A stretch of 64,000 nucleotides of DNA, from assembly GCA_023441805.1 (NCBI GenBank), contig JAEZNO010000018.1:124001-188000 (forward strand). Reading direction: 5' to 3'. The stretch comes from Bacteroidota bacterium (GTDB taxonomy: Bacteria; Bacteroidota; Bacteroidia; Bacteroidales; Lentimicrobiaceae). Shown in pieces: positions 43,706 through 52,630 of the stretch. Position numbers and translations under genes: made by a program. Each line of letters starts with the position of its first letter. The stretch's first letter is position 1. The notes beneath the pieces are model-generated. The model saw nothing but the letters and a program-made list of their open reading frames with translations. It made no database searches and was not told the DNA's origin.

Positions 43706-44802
43706 TAATGTCTCTTTTCTTCGGTATTGGGTTGTTTCATTACATTTGTCTGAATGCGGATAGACTCTTCATGGACCAGCCGAAGCATCGCTGCAAGAAA
43801 ATCAGGATTGATCTTCATATCCTCACCTTTACTCATTCTGTCGGCAAATAGCTCTTTCCATCTTCTGATCTGGAGTATGGTAATGTTGTGATCATACTTG
43901 TACCTGCCCATTTCCTCTGAAATCTCCATTCTTTTAGCCAGAAGATTAAGTATCTGATCATCTATCTTGTCGATCTCATGCCTCAGTAGCTCAAGGTTCC
44001 TTTCAATTTCAAAGGTTACACCTGACTGTCGGATAATGAGACTGTTCAGCACTTCTTCAAGCATTGATGGTGAAAGTTGCTGTCTTGCATCTGTAAGCGC
44101 ATGCCCGGGGTCAATATGTGTTTCAATCATTAGTCCGTGCATTTCAAGGTCGAGAGCCTGCTGTGATACAGACCTTATCATTGCCGAAGATCCGCTGATG
44201 TGGCTGGGATCGCATATTAAGGGCAAGCCAGGTACTTGTCTCATTAGTTCTATTGGAATTTCCCAAAGAGGCGGGTATCTGAACCCTGATTTGTCAATCT
44301 GCGAGAATCCACGGTGTACTGCAGCTATCTTGTGATGACCTGTTTTAAAGAATCTCTCTATAGCACCAATCCAAAGTTTGATATCGGGGTTTACCGGATT
44401 TTTAATAAGCAGAGGAATATCAATGCCTGCCAGTGCTTCGGCAAGTTCCTGAACAGAAAAAGGATTAACGACAGTGCGGGCACCAATCCATAAGATGTCA
44501 ATGCCGGCATTAACAGCCTCATTAATATGTTCGGGTTTGGCAACTTCAACGGTTGTCAGTAAGCCGGTTTCAGCCTTAACTCTCTTAAGCCATTCCAATC
44601 CTATTTTACCAACGCCCTCAAAGCCTCCCGGACGGGTTCTCGGTTTCCAGATTCCTGCTCTGAAAACTTTGACATTTGGGATAGCAGCAATGGCTTTGGC
44701 AGTTTGCAGTACCTGTTCTTCCGATTCAGCACTGCAAGGCCCTGCAATAACCAGTGGCTTTCCATCATACTGAATCCACTTCTGCAAAGGAATAAATTCC
44801 AT
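43705..44802 (-). CDS. DAHP synthase-chorismate mutase fusion (bifunctional)
   Basis: A 365-residue fusion. Residues 1-~260 form a DAHP synthase of the KDO8P-like class (VIAGPCSAES, GIWKPRTRPGGFEG, HRGFSQIDKSG, CDPSHISGSS), making DAHP from PEP and erythrose-4-phosphate. Residues ~270-355 form an AroQ-type chorismate mutase (LLRHEIDKIDDQILNLLAKR...QIRRWKELFADR). ATG at 44802 is chosen over a GTG three codons upstream. The fusion couples entry to and exit from the shikimate pathway, typically with feedback control. It starts the operon with hflX. Confidence 0.94.
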   Translation of the reverse strand: MEFIPLQKWIQYDGKPLVIAGPCSAESEEQVLQTAKAIAAIPNVKVFRAGIWKPRTRPGGFEGVGKIGLEWLKRVKAETGLLTTVEVAKPEHINEAVNAGIDILWIGARTVVNPFSVQELAEALAGIDIPLLIKNPVNPDIKLWIGAIERFFKTGHHKIAAVHRGFSQIDKSGFRYPPLWEIPIELMRQVPGLPLICDPSHISGSSAMIRSVSQQALDLEMHGLMIETHIDPGHALTDARQQLSPSMLEEVLNSLIIRQSGVTFEIERNLELLRHEIDKIDDQILNLLAKRMEISEEMGRYKYDHNITILQIRRWKELFADRMSKGEDMKINPDFLAAMLRLVHEESIRIQTNVMKQPNTEEKRH

Positions 44803-44818
44803 CAATCTCACGTTTGTG

Positions 44819-44826
44819 CAAAGTTA
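44819..44826 (-). promoter_or_regulatory. -7 element (TAACTTTG) of the DAHP synthase-hflX operon
   Basis: Exact consensus on the minus strand, 16 bp before the ATG at 44802. It lies next to the inverted repeat that overlaps the divergent asnS promoter. Confidence 0.5.
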
Positions 44827-44837
44827 AGCAAAGTATC

Positions 44838-44869
44838 TGTGTCACTGCATGCTTTGGCTTCGTGACACA
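44838..44869. promoter_or_regulatory. 8-bp inverted repeat in the divergent promoter region (candidate operator)
   Basis: TGTGTCAC (44838-44845) and GTGACACA (44862-44869) are perfect complements 16 bp apart. The centre contains the -33 TTTG of asnS (44853-44856), and the minus-strand -7 element lies 12 bp to the left. A bound dimer would affect both directions. Confidence 0.5.
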
Positions 44870-44884
44870 TTTTTCTTAATTTTG
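44853..44884 (+). promoter_or_regulatory. asnS promoter TTTG-N20-TAATTTTG
   Basis: TTTG (44853-44856) and TAATTTTG (44877-44884) match the Bacteroidota -33 and -7 consensus with a 20-bp spacer. The ATG follows at 44912. Confidence 0.75.
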
Positions 44885-44911
44885 CGGTTCAGTAGATAAA
44901 CAAATATTTAA

Positions 44912-46318
44912 ATGGAATATCTAAAGAGAAAACGAATTGCAGAGCTTTTTCGCGATTGGAAAACAATTGGCGCCGGTTCATTAGTGAATGTCAAAGGATG
45001 GGTAAGAACTAAGCGTGGCAACAAGAATGTTGCTTTCATTGCCTTAAACGATGGTTCTATAATACATAATATACAGGTAGTAGTTGACCCTGCTTCGTTT
45101 GATGAGCAGACTCTCAAACTTATAACCACAGGTGCGTGTATTTCGGTAAACGGAATCCTTGTTGAATCACCCGGACAGGGGCAGGCTGTTGAGATTCAGG
45201 CTAAGGAAATCGAGGTCTATGGAACTGCCGACGCTGAAACTTATCCTCTTCAGAAGAAAGGACATACTCTGGAATTCCTGAGAGAAATTGCCCATCTACG
45301 CCCAAGGACTAACACCTTTGGTGCTGTGCTGAGAATAAGGCATGCAATGTCGTTTGCCATTCATAAATACTTCAATGACCACGGATTCTACTATCTTCAT
45401 ACTCCTATAATTACAGGTTCGGATGCTGAAGGCGCAGGTGCAATGTTCAGAGTAACTACACTCGATGCCAAAAAGCCTCCTCTTACTGCTGATGGCGAAG
45501 TTGATTTCAGTGCCGACTTCTTTGGAAAACCGACCAACTTAACTGTATCTGGTCAGCTTGAAGGTGAACTTGGTGCACTGGCTTTATCTAATGTATATAC
45601 GTTCGGACCAACATTCAGGGCCGAAAATTCAAATACTCCCAGGCACCTTGCCGAGTTCTGGATGATTGAACCTGAAATGGCCTTCTACGATATAAATGAT
45701 AACATGGACCTGGCAGAAGACTTTCTGCAATACCTGGTTCGATATGCTCTCGAGAATTGCATGGACGACCTGGAGTTCCTGAATAAGATGTATGACAATG
45801 AATTGATTGAACGCTTAAGGTTTGTAACAGATAATGCTTTCCGGCGATTGGATTACACTGAGGCTGTCGATATACTCAAAGCATCAGGCCAGAAGTTTGA
45901 GTTCCCGGTTGACTGGGGTACTGACCTGCAGAGCGAACATGAAAGGTATCTTGTAGAGAAGCACTTTAAAAAGCCGGTAATCTTAACCAACTACCCCATG
46001 TCGATCAAGGCATTCTATATGAAGCAGAATGAAGATGGAAAGACTGTAAGGGCTATGGATGTACTTTTCCCAAGAATAGGTGAGATTATCGGAGGCTCGC
46101 AGCGTGAGGAGAACTATGAAAAGCTTGAGAGAAGAATCAGGGAATTAGGTATTCCGGAAAAAGATATGTGGTGGTACCTTGATACAAGAAGATTTGGAAG
46201 TGCCCCACACAGTGGATTTGGTCTGGGATTTGAAAGGTTAGTATTGTTCATCACAGGTATGGCTAATATCCGTGATGTGATACCATTCCCAAGAACTCCG
46301 CAGAATGCTGAATTTTAA
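44912..46318 (+). CDS. asnS: Asparaginyl-tRNA synthetase
   Basis: A 468-residue class II synthetase charging tRNA-Asn. The N-terminal OB-fold includes VNVKGWVRTKRGNKNVAFIALND; class II motif 2 is FGPTFRAENSNTPRHLAEFWMIEPE and motif 3 FGLGFERLVLFITGMANIRD near the end. The matching tRNA-Asn gene is in the same window but 31 kb away. Confidence 0.95.
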   Translation: MEYLKRKRIAELFRDWKTIGAGSLVNVKGWVRTKRGNKNVAFIALNDGSIIHNIQVVVDPASFDEQTLKLITTGACISVNGILVESPGQGQAVEIQAKEIEVYGTADAETYPLQKKGHTLEFLREIAHLRPRTNTFGAVLRIRHAMSFAIHKYFNDHGFYYLHTPIITGSDAEGAGAMFRVTTLDAKKPPLTADGEVDFSADFFGKPTNLTVSGQLEGELGALALSNVYTFGPTFRAENSNTPRHLAEFWMIEPEMAFYDINDNMDLAEDFLQYLVRYALENCMDDLEFLNKMYDNELIERLRFVTDNAFRRLDYTEAVDILKASGQKFEFPVDWGTDLQSEHERYLVEKHFKKPVILTNYPMSIKAFYMKQNEDGKTVRAMDVLFPRIGEIIGGSQREENYEKLERRIRELGIPEKDMWWYLDTRRFGSAPHSGFGLGFERLVLFITGMANIRDVIPFPRTPQNAEF

Positions 46319-46358
46319 CAGACTATTTGAGTAAACAAAACGTTATTAGTTTACCTTA

Positions 46359-46366
46359 TACATTTG
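46359..46366 (+). promoter_or_regulatory. -7 element (TACATTTG) upstream of rpoN
   Basis: Exact TAnnTTTG match 31 bp before the ATG at 46398; no -33 TTTG is seen. Confidence 0.45.
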
Positions 46367-46397
46367 AGACTGAATTAATTAAAAAAAGGGAATTTGC

Positions 46398-47861
46398 ATG
46401 TTAAGTCAGAAGTTACAACAGAAATTACTTCAAAGGCTGTCACCTCAGCAGATATTGCTGATGAAGTTGCTGCAAATACCTTCTATTGCTTTAGAGCAAA
46501 GGATAAAACAGGAGATTGAGGAGAATCCTGCTCTTGAAGATGCCTCCGATCCTGAAATGTCAGGTGACCAGGAGGATATCCCGACTGATGTTGAAACTGA
46601 TCCTGTAACAGAGCTCGAAAAGGAAAGAGACGATTTTGACATCACCGATTATCTTGATGATGATGACATCCCTGCATATAAGTTAAATGCCGGAAACACC
46701 AGTGCCGATGACGAGCATCATGAAATTCCATATGCTTCAGGCGCAAGTTTCCACGAAATGCTCATTTCGCAGCTTGGCTTAAGAGTTCTTGATGATCGCC
46801 AGGTTAAAATAGCCACATATATAATAGGTAACATTGATGATTCGGGTTATCTGAACAGGGAGTTATCTGCAATGGTTGATGACCTCGCTTTTACTCAGAA
46901 TATTATGACTGATGTAAAGGAGATCAACAATATGCTCAGGATTGTGCAGGAATTTGATCCTCCGGGTGTTGGAGCACGTGACTTAAGAGAGTGTTTGTTA
47001 ATACAGCTGAAAAGAAAAGATCAAACCCCGGCTATAGAATTGGCCACTATGCTCGTGGAAGATTTCTTTGATGAACTTACCAAGAAGCATTATGATAAGA
47101 TAACCCGTAAAACCAGGGTTAGCGAAGATGAATTGAGAGATGCTATTAACGAGATTCTTAAGCTTAATCCTAAACCAGGGAACTCGGTTGACGAAGGTGC
47201 ACGCAGCAGTCAGTACATTATGCCAGACTTCTATATTTACAACCGCGATGAAGAGCTTGAACTTCAACTTAATTCTCGTAATATGCCTGAATTGCGACTA
47301 AGTCGCAGTTATGTCGACATGCTTGAAAGTTACTCTGAAAACAAGAGCAAATCAAGCAGTCAGCGCGAGGCTGTTATGTTTATCAAACAAAAGATTGATT
47401 CGGCAAAGTGGTTTATTGATGCAATCAAACAAAGGCAAAACACATTGTATGTAACAATGAGTGCCATCATGGAATACCAAAAAGAGTATTTCCTTACAGG
47501 TGATGAAACAAAGCTAAAGCCAATGATCCTGAAGGATATAGCCGAAATGGTTGGTTTGGATATCTCAACTATCTCAAGAGTAGCCAATTCAAAATATGCC
47601 CAGACACCTTATGGCACATTCCTCTTGAAGAGCTTCTTTTCTGAATCGATGCAAACCGATTCGGGTGAGGAGGTTTCAACCAGAGAGATTAAGAAAATAC
47701 TCTCCGATTGCATTGCTGCTGAAGAAAAAGGAAAGCCGCTCACTGATGAGCAACTGACCGATATACTTAAGGAAAAGGGTTATAACATAGCACGACGTAC
47801 TGTTGCCAAGTATCGTGAACAGTTGAACATTCCGGTGGCAAGACTAAGGAAAGAACTTTAA
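46398..47861 (+). CDS. rpoN: RNA polymerase sigma-54 factor RpoN
   Basis: A 487-residue sigma-54. The N-terminal activator region has the Gln/Leu-rich QQILLMKLLQIPSI and EIEENPALE; the acidic linker follows; the core-binding part includes EFDPPGVGARDLRECL; the C-terminal RpoN box is ARRTVAKYRE. Start ATG 46398. Its regulon cannot be read from this window, and no enhancer-binding activator gene lies close by. Confidence 0.95.
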   Translation: MLSQKLQQKLLQRLSPQQILLMKLLQIPSIALEQRIKQEIEENPALEDASDPEMSGDQEDIPTDVETDPVTELEKERDDFDITDYLDDDDIPAYKLNAGNTSADDEHHEIPYASGASFHEMLISQLGLRVLDDRQVKIATYIIGNIDDSGYLNRELSAMVDDLAFTQNIMTDVKEINNMLRIVQEFDPPGVGARDLRECLLIQLKRKDQTPAIELATMLVEDFFDELTKKHYDKITRKTRVSEDELRDAINEILKLNPKPGNSVDEGARSSQYIMPDFYIYNRDEELELQLNSRNMPELRLSRSYVDMLESYSENKSKSSSQREAVMFIKQKIDSAKWFIDAIKQRQNTLYVTMSAIMEYQKEYFLTGDETKLKPMILKDIAEMVGLDISTISRVANSKYAQTPYGTFLLKSFFSESMQTDSGEEVSTREIKKILSDCIAAEEKGKPLTDEQLTDILKEKGYNIARRTVAKYREQLNIPVARLRKEL

Positions 47862-47966
47862 CTCTTACTCATCACTTCATTTTCATTTGCATAGCGCACA
47901 TTTATTTCGTATATTGTAAGCGTGTTAAATCAACGCTTGCTGTTTATATAAGAAAGGACTGTGGTT

Positions 47967-49103
47967 ATGGAAACACTCACTAATAAGGTAGTCACCATTG
48001 CACGTTTCCCAAATAATCGTGCTTTAGTTTTACAATCAAGGTTACAATCCGAAGGAATCGATTGTTTCCTCTCACATCAGAATTTGCTCCAGGCGGCAGT
48101 ATCAACAGGTGTTGAAATTAAGGTACGAGCCTCAGATGTTACACGTGCCATGATAATTGTCGAACAATATAAAACAGAGTCGGGAGAGCAAAAAGAAAAA
48201 TCACTCAGGTCAATTAAAAGTGTTCGACGTATCTTGGTGCCGGTTGATTTTTCATCTGCATCAGCCAAGGCTGTTGACCTGGCATTGCAATTGGCCGACC
48301 TGTTGAAAGCTGAGATTAAGTTGCTGCATGTTTATTTTAATCCTATCATCGATACCGCCCCTTTTGACGCAGGCCATACTTACCAAATCAACCTCTCAAG
48401 TTATCTCTACGAAATAGAACAAAATGCCCGCAAACAGATGGCATCGCTAGTGTGTGATGTGCGAAACAGGGCAAAAAATGGGAAGAATAAAATAAGAGTC
48501 TCTCATACACTTGCTAATGGAGTTGCTGCCGACGAAATCTTAGCAGTAAGTCGAAGATTCAAACCAGGACTTATCGTCATGGGCTCAAAAGGTATCGGCA
48601 AACTATCGGAGGGCCTTATAGGAAGTGTTACCGCTAAAGTTGTTACTAAATCGGAAATACCTGTAATAGCTATCCCGGAGTCTACTAAACAAACTGTTAT
48701 TCCTGAAATAAAAAATATTCTCTATGCAACTGATTTCGATGACTATGACCAAATAGCATTAAGCAGACTGATCAACCTGATGCACCCTTTTAAAAGTACA
48801 CTCCACTGTGTACACATAAGTGTTGGAATGAAGAAATCATGGGACAGGGTAAAAATGGATTCGCTGAAGAAATTTATTGAAGATGAGTATGGCGATATTC
48901 CTGTAAAGTACAAGATACTGCTGAGCGATACCGTAATAAACGGACTAGAGTCTTATATGCGCGACAATAAAATTGAGGCAATAGCAATGACTAACCATTC
49001 GACAGGCATATTAAACAGCATTTTCACTCAGAGTATCACCAAATTAGTAATGCAAAGGATCGACCGTCCTTTGATTGTATTTAAGACTTCTCAGGATTCA
49101 TAG
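47967..49103 (+). CDS. DUF2007-UspA-UspA fusion protein
   Basis: A 378-residue fusion. Residues ~5-70 (TNKVVTIARFPNNRALVLQS...VRASDVTRAMIIVEQY) match the DUF2007 putative signal-transducing domain. Two UspA domains follow: the first (RRILVPVDFSSASAKAVDLA) has the intact motif GSKGIGKLSEGLIGS; the second (KNILYATDFDDYDQIALS) is degenerate. The ATG at 47967, preceded by AGAAAGGA, is preferred to the GTG at 47961. It converges with yraN and the two coding ends overlap by 6 bp. Confidence 0.88.
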   Translation: METLTNKVVTIARFPNNRALVLQSRLQSEGIDCFLSHQNLLQAAVSTGVEIKVRASDVTRAMIIVEQYKTESGEQKEKSLRSIKSVRRILVPVDFSSASAKAVDLALQLADLLKAEIKLLHVYFNPIIDTAPFDAGHTYQINLSSYLYEIEQNARKQMASLVCDVRNRAKNGKNKIRVSHTLANGVAADEILAVSRRFKPGLIVMGSKGIGKLSEGLIGSVTAKVVTKSEIPVIAIPESTKQTVIPEIKNILYATDFDDYDQIALSRLINLMHPFKSTLHCVHISVGMKKSWDRVKMDSLKKFIEDEYGDIPVKYKILLSDTVINGLESYMRDNKIEAIAMTNHSTGILNSIFTQSITKLVMQRIDRPLIVFKTSQDS

Positions 49104-49460
49104 TACCGGATAAAAGGCATTCTCAAGGTGCGTGATTTCAGTCTTATTCCGGTTATGTAGAATTGACAAAATATCAAACCTGACTTCCTGCTGTATCATA
49201 TGTCGTTCAGCGTAAGCTTGTGCGGCTCTTACCAGTAATCGTTGTTTTTGTTTTGTTACAAAATCGGCAGGGTCACCAAACATTAGTGAACTTCTGGTCT
49301 TTACTTCCACAATAATCAGGAATTCGGAGTTAATAGCAATGATATCAATTTCTTCCTTTCCGAATCTCCAGTTTGTTTCGAGAATAGTGAAACCCTTATC
49401 TATCAGGTAATCTAAGGCAAGCTCCTCGCCGGTATTGCCGAGTTCGTTATGTTGAGCCAT
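49098..49460 (-). CDS. YraN/UPF0102-family nuclease-fold protein
   Basis: A 120-residue protein with the family pattern HNELGNTGEELALDYLIDKG and the PD-(D/E)xK-like core EEIDIIAINSEFLIIVEVKTR. The real function is not established; a role in DNA repair or nuclease activity is inferred in the family. It overlaps the end of the DUF2007-Usp gene by 6 bp on the other strand. Confidence 0.9.
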   Translation of the reverse strand: MAQHNELGNTGEELALDYLIDKGFTILETNWRFGKEEIDIIAINSEFLIIVEVKTRSSLMFGDPADFVTKQKQRLLVRAAQAYAERHMIQQEVRFDILSILHNRNKTEITHLENAFYPVL

Positions 49461-49502
49461 GATTTAGTACAGTAATTATAGTGCACAGTTTATAGTCTTC
49501 GT

Positions 49503-50531
49503 TTAACTGAATCTGCCAAGAATTAACGAATAGATAAGGTAAAGGCTGATAAAACCCCCAATAATCCATAATGAAGTTTTCAATATTGCTTTAAGCATAC
49601 CGTATTCCTTCAATCCTTGCGATTCGAGGAATTTTAGATTTGTTTCATTATCTTGCACCTGTAGCAATACCTCTCTTCCTTCAATAATGGGCATATTTAC
49701 AGGTTCATGACCTACAGGTAATCCGAAAGCTACAGGATAATCAAATTCCTCCACTGCCTCCCTTATAATTTCTTCTGCACTTTTGCCAAAAGGTACTTCA
49801 TTATCACGCATATCAGTAAAGTGGCCTATTACTAATCCTGAAAGATTGTTGAGTTTGCCTGACCGCTTTAATGATTGCATCATCCTGTCGATATGATACA
49901 GGTACTCATCAATGTCTTCCAGAAACAATATTTTACCTGTAGTATCAATATCCGAATTACTTCCAATCAACGAGTAAAGTATTGAAAGATTACCACCTGT
50001 TATCCTGCCTCTTGCTTCTCCCTGACGATTTAAATTATGTGGCTTTACACTATAGTGTGGTATCTCTCCAAACAGGCAACGCTGCAGGTTGTCGAATGAT
50101 TCCTTAGTTGACTTATTTGATGCATTATAATTCACGGGCATTGCTGAATGCAATGTTTCAATCTCAAAGTTCTTATTGATATGTGAGTGTAATACAGTTA
50201 CATCACTATATCCAACTATCCACTTAGGAGCTGCTCTGAACCGTGTAAAATCAAGCATGTCGATAATTCGTACTGTACCATAACCTCCCCTTGCACAAAT
50301 GATTGCTTTTACTTTTTCATCATCCAGAAAGTGTTGAAGATCATCGGCTCTTTGCTTGTCGCTCCCTGCAAATTGGTTTTCTGATTCGAAAAGATTGGGT
50401 GCCAGTATGACTGATAATCCCCATGATTTGAATAAGTCAATTGATGGCTGTAGTTCGCTAAGGGTAATTTTCCTGGCAGTGGAGGAAATTGCAACAAGAT
50501 CGCCTGATTTTAAGAACGGTGGAGTTATCAT
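49503..50531 (-). CDS. ldcA: LD-carboxypeptidase (S66 family) with C-terminal membrane anchor
   Basis: A 342-residue peptidase that trims the terminal D-Ala from muropeptides. The S66 sequence runs from VAISSTARK to the nucleophile Ser in GYSDVT (region ~residue 120), the charge-relay Glu in LFLEDIDEYL and His in VGHEPVNMP. Unusually, the C-terminus ends with a hydrophobic segment (LKTSLWIIGGFISLYLIYSLIL), suggesting a tail anchor. The family is normally soluble and cytoplasmic; here it may be tethered to the inner membrane. Confidence 0.9.
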   Translation of the reverse strand: MITPPFLKSGDLVAISSTARKITLSELQPSIDLFKSWGLSVILAPNLFESENQFAGSDKQRADDLQHFLDDEKVKAIICARGGYGTVRIIDMLDFTRFRAAPKWIVGYSDVTVLHSHINKNFEIETLHSAMPVNYNASNKSTKESFDNLQRCLFGEIPHYSVKPHNLNRQGEARGRITGGNLSILYSLIGSNSDIDTTGKILFLEDIDEYLYHIDRMMQSLKRSGKLNNLSGLVIGHFTDMRDNEVPFGKSAEEIIREAVEEFDYPVAFGLPVGHEPVNMPIIEGREVLLQVQDNETNLKFLESQGLKEYGMLKAILKTSLWIIGGFISLYLIYSLILGRFS

Positions 50532-50632
50532 GCCTTCCTTATTTTAGGCAAAATTAAAAGAAAAAGATTGACCATTATAAAAAGAAAAAGGGAAGAAACC
50601 ACTCTTCCCTTTTCATGCAACCTAACAACCAA

Positions 50633-50914
50633 TCATGAATAAAACTTTGTCCTGAACATCCAATAAGGTCTGTACGAGGGTTTATTTATTTCTTTTACTT
50701 TTTGATATAAAGTTTCATAATACTCTACTAATTCGTGTAAGGATCCTGTCTTGTATAGTGCATAAACTTCACTTACGTTGACAGCGTCTACTATTTCAGG
50801 ATACTTTTCTGTAATCAGTCGGGCAAGGTGTTCAATCTTCTCCATGTAATCTTCTCTGGTAATCAGGAATAGACCCCGATTTTTATTACCCGCCGTGATT
50901 ATCTTGTCCGTCAT
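50633..50914 (-). CDS. Hypothetical protein, 93 residues
   Basis: ATG at 50914 gives 93 residues; a TTG at 50923 would add three. The protein is helical and charged, with RLITEKYPEIVDAVNVSEVYALY and a C-terminal YWMFRTKFYS. I do not recognise it. A Shine-Dalgarno-like AAGGAG lies before the start. It stands alone between the LD-carboxypeptidase gene and rubrerythrin. Confidence 0.6.
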   Translation of the reverse strand: MTDKIITAGNKNRGLFLITREDYMEKIEHLARLITEKYPEIVDAVNVSEVYALYKTGSLHELVEYYETLYQKVKEINKPSYRPYWMFRTKFYS

Positions 50915-51036
50915 ATCCTTCAAGCTCCTTTAACTTCCTTAAACAACACAGCAAAGTTCTATCTAAATGCATGAAAATCTGTTACACCGTTCTGATAAAT
51001 TATTACATAATTTACACATGCATCGACTAAAATTGG

Positions 51037-51044
51037 TACCTTTG
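51037..51044 (+). promoter_or_regulatory. -7 element (TACCTTTG) of the rubrerythrin gene
   Basis: Exact TAnnTTTG match 79 bp before the ATG, giving a long leader of roughly 70 nt. Confidence 0.5.
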
Positions 51045-51123
51045 ATCACGCAAAAAAGTGCTGACTTTCTATCTGCATTAACCAACAAAAACTCATTTAG
51101 TTCAGTAATTAAATACAAAATAT

Positions 51124-51738
51124 ATGGAAAACACAGTAAAGGACAATGTTGATGTAGCATCAGCTAAATCAATCAAAGGAACCAAGACAGAACAGAATCT
51201 ACTAAAGTCATTTGCCGGAGAGTCACAGGCAGCAAGGAGATACCGTTTATTTGCACAACAAGCTCGTGAAGACGGATATGAGCAGATTGCTGCATTCTTT
51301 GAAGAGACTGCAAACCAGGAAGATATGCACTCAAAGACATTCTTCAAATTTCTAGAAGGCGGAATGGTTGAGATTACAGCTTCATACCCTGCAGGCAAAG
51401 TAAGCTCTACAGATGAGAATCTTGCTGCTGCTGCTGAAGGTGAGAATGAAGAAAGTACACTGCTATATCCTGAATTTGCAAACATCGCAGAAGCTGAAGG
51501 ATTTAAGAAGATTGCCAGCGTATTCCGTCTGATTGCTCAGGTTGAAGCTGAACATGAAAAACGTTACCTGAAATTACTTGACAACATCAAGAATAACAAA
51601 GTATTCGAAAGTGAAGAGCCTGTTGTATGGGTATGTCGCAAATGCGGTTATCACTACAGAGGCAAGAAAGCCCTAAAGAATTGCCCGGTTTGCGATCATC
51701 CTATCGCTTACTTTGAATTAGAACAAACCAATTATTGA
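51124..51738 (+). CDS. rbr: Rubrerythrin
   Basis: A 204-residue non-haem diiron peroxidase for hydrogen peroxide removal in anaerobes. The ferritin-like domain has the Fe ligands in SFAGESQAARRY, NQEDMHS and AQVEAEHEKRY; the C-terminal rubredoxin domain has the Cys4 site CRKCGYHYRGKKALKNCPVC. Start ATG 51124. Its presence supports an anaerobic lifestyle. Confidence 0.95.
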   Translation: MENTVKDNVDVASAKSIKGTKTEQNLLKSFAGESQAARRYRLFAQQAREDGYEQIAAFFEETANQEDMHSKTFFKFLEGGMVEITASYPAGKVSSTDENLAAAAEGENEESTLLYPEFANIAEAEGFKKIASVFRLIAQVEAEHEKRYLKLLDNIKNNKVFESEEPVVWVCRKCGYHYRGKKALKNCPVCDHPIAYFELEQTNY

Positions 51739-51751
51739 TTACTTGCAGATG

Positions 51752-51772
51752 GAGACTGATATTGTCAGTCTC
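51752..51772. terminator. Hairpin after the rubrerythrin gene
   Basis: GAGACTGA (51752-51759) pairs with TCAGTCTC (51765-51772) around a 5-nt loop. The following T run is very short, so it may be a weak terminator for the rubrerythrin gene, and it may also serve the converging sigma factor gene. Confidence 0.55.
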
Positions 51773-51780
51773 TTACATGC

Positions 51781-52368
51781 TTAAATAGTTTCAGCCATCC
51801 TGGGATCTTCCATGATGGCTTTTTTTAATCTTTCCTTGCAGTTATATTTCTTTGTTTTGGCGTAATTTTCAGAGCTATAGCCCATTGTGTCGGCTATCTC
51901 TTTTGAGCTGAATTTTTGGAGGGACAATAATAGTATACGCTGACAATCTTTTTCCATAGCGTTGAAATGATCACGATAAATGTTGTATCGCAACTGCTCC
52001 ATCTCGGCCATTTCAATACTTGTATTTTCAGGAATATTAAAGAACTTTTCAATAAGCTCAAATGTATCCATTCCTTTCCGCTTGATCTTGAGTTTCTGCA
52101 TCCAAAGGTTGCGGCTAATGGAATAGAGGTAAGTTAAAAATGAGCAGGTTAGATAAAAGTCATCCCTCTGTACATTCTTGAGGATGATCAATAAAGATTC
52201 CTGAAAAATATCTTCGGCATCCTCTTCGCTTCCCGTGTTTTTCTTGATAAGAAACTTAATCGTAGGGAAAAATTCTTTATATACATGCTTGATAATATAA
52301 TCACTATTCAATCGAAGTCCTTGAATTATAGCGCTATCAGAATAGTGTATCATGTTGTTTGGATGCAT
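51781..52368 (-). CDS. ECF-type RNA polymerase sigma factor
   Basis: A 195-residue sigma-70-family factor. Region 2 contains EDAEDIFQESLLIILKN, and SFLTYLYSISRNLWMQKLKI; region 4 has QRILLLSLQKFSSKEIADTM with GYSSENYAKTKKYNCKERL as the helix-turn-helix. No anti-sigma gene is next to it. Upstream lies a 691-bp region that contains a large 11-bp repeat array. Confidence 0.88.
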   Translation of the reverse strand: MHPNNMIHYSDSAIIQGLRLNSDYIIKHVYKEFFPTIKFLIKKNTGSEEDAEDIFQESLLIILKNVQRDDFYLTCSFLTYLYSISRNLWMQKLKIKRKGMDTFELIEKFFNIPENTSIEMAEMEQLRYNIYRDHFNAMEKDCQRILLLSLQKFSSKEIADTMGYSSENYAKTKKYNCKERLKKAIMEDPRMAETI

Positions 52369-52630
52369 TCAGCACATAAAATTACTAATTTTTAATTATA
52401 CACGACACAAATATGGATACAAAACAAATAAACTTTTTAATAAAGATTTACCTGAGTGTTCGTAAAGCTCAGATAATCAATGATGTTGGTTGTAGTTGAG
52501 AGTATTAATCTTTTAAGGCTTAAATGTTCTATTTTTTTATTCCTGAAAATTAAGTTTCTCCCAATTTTTGCATATGACACCTACTTTGGACAAAATGCCA
52601 CTTGTTTACTCAGATAGTTCCATCCCTGTC

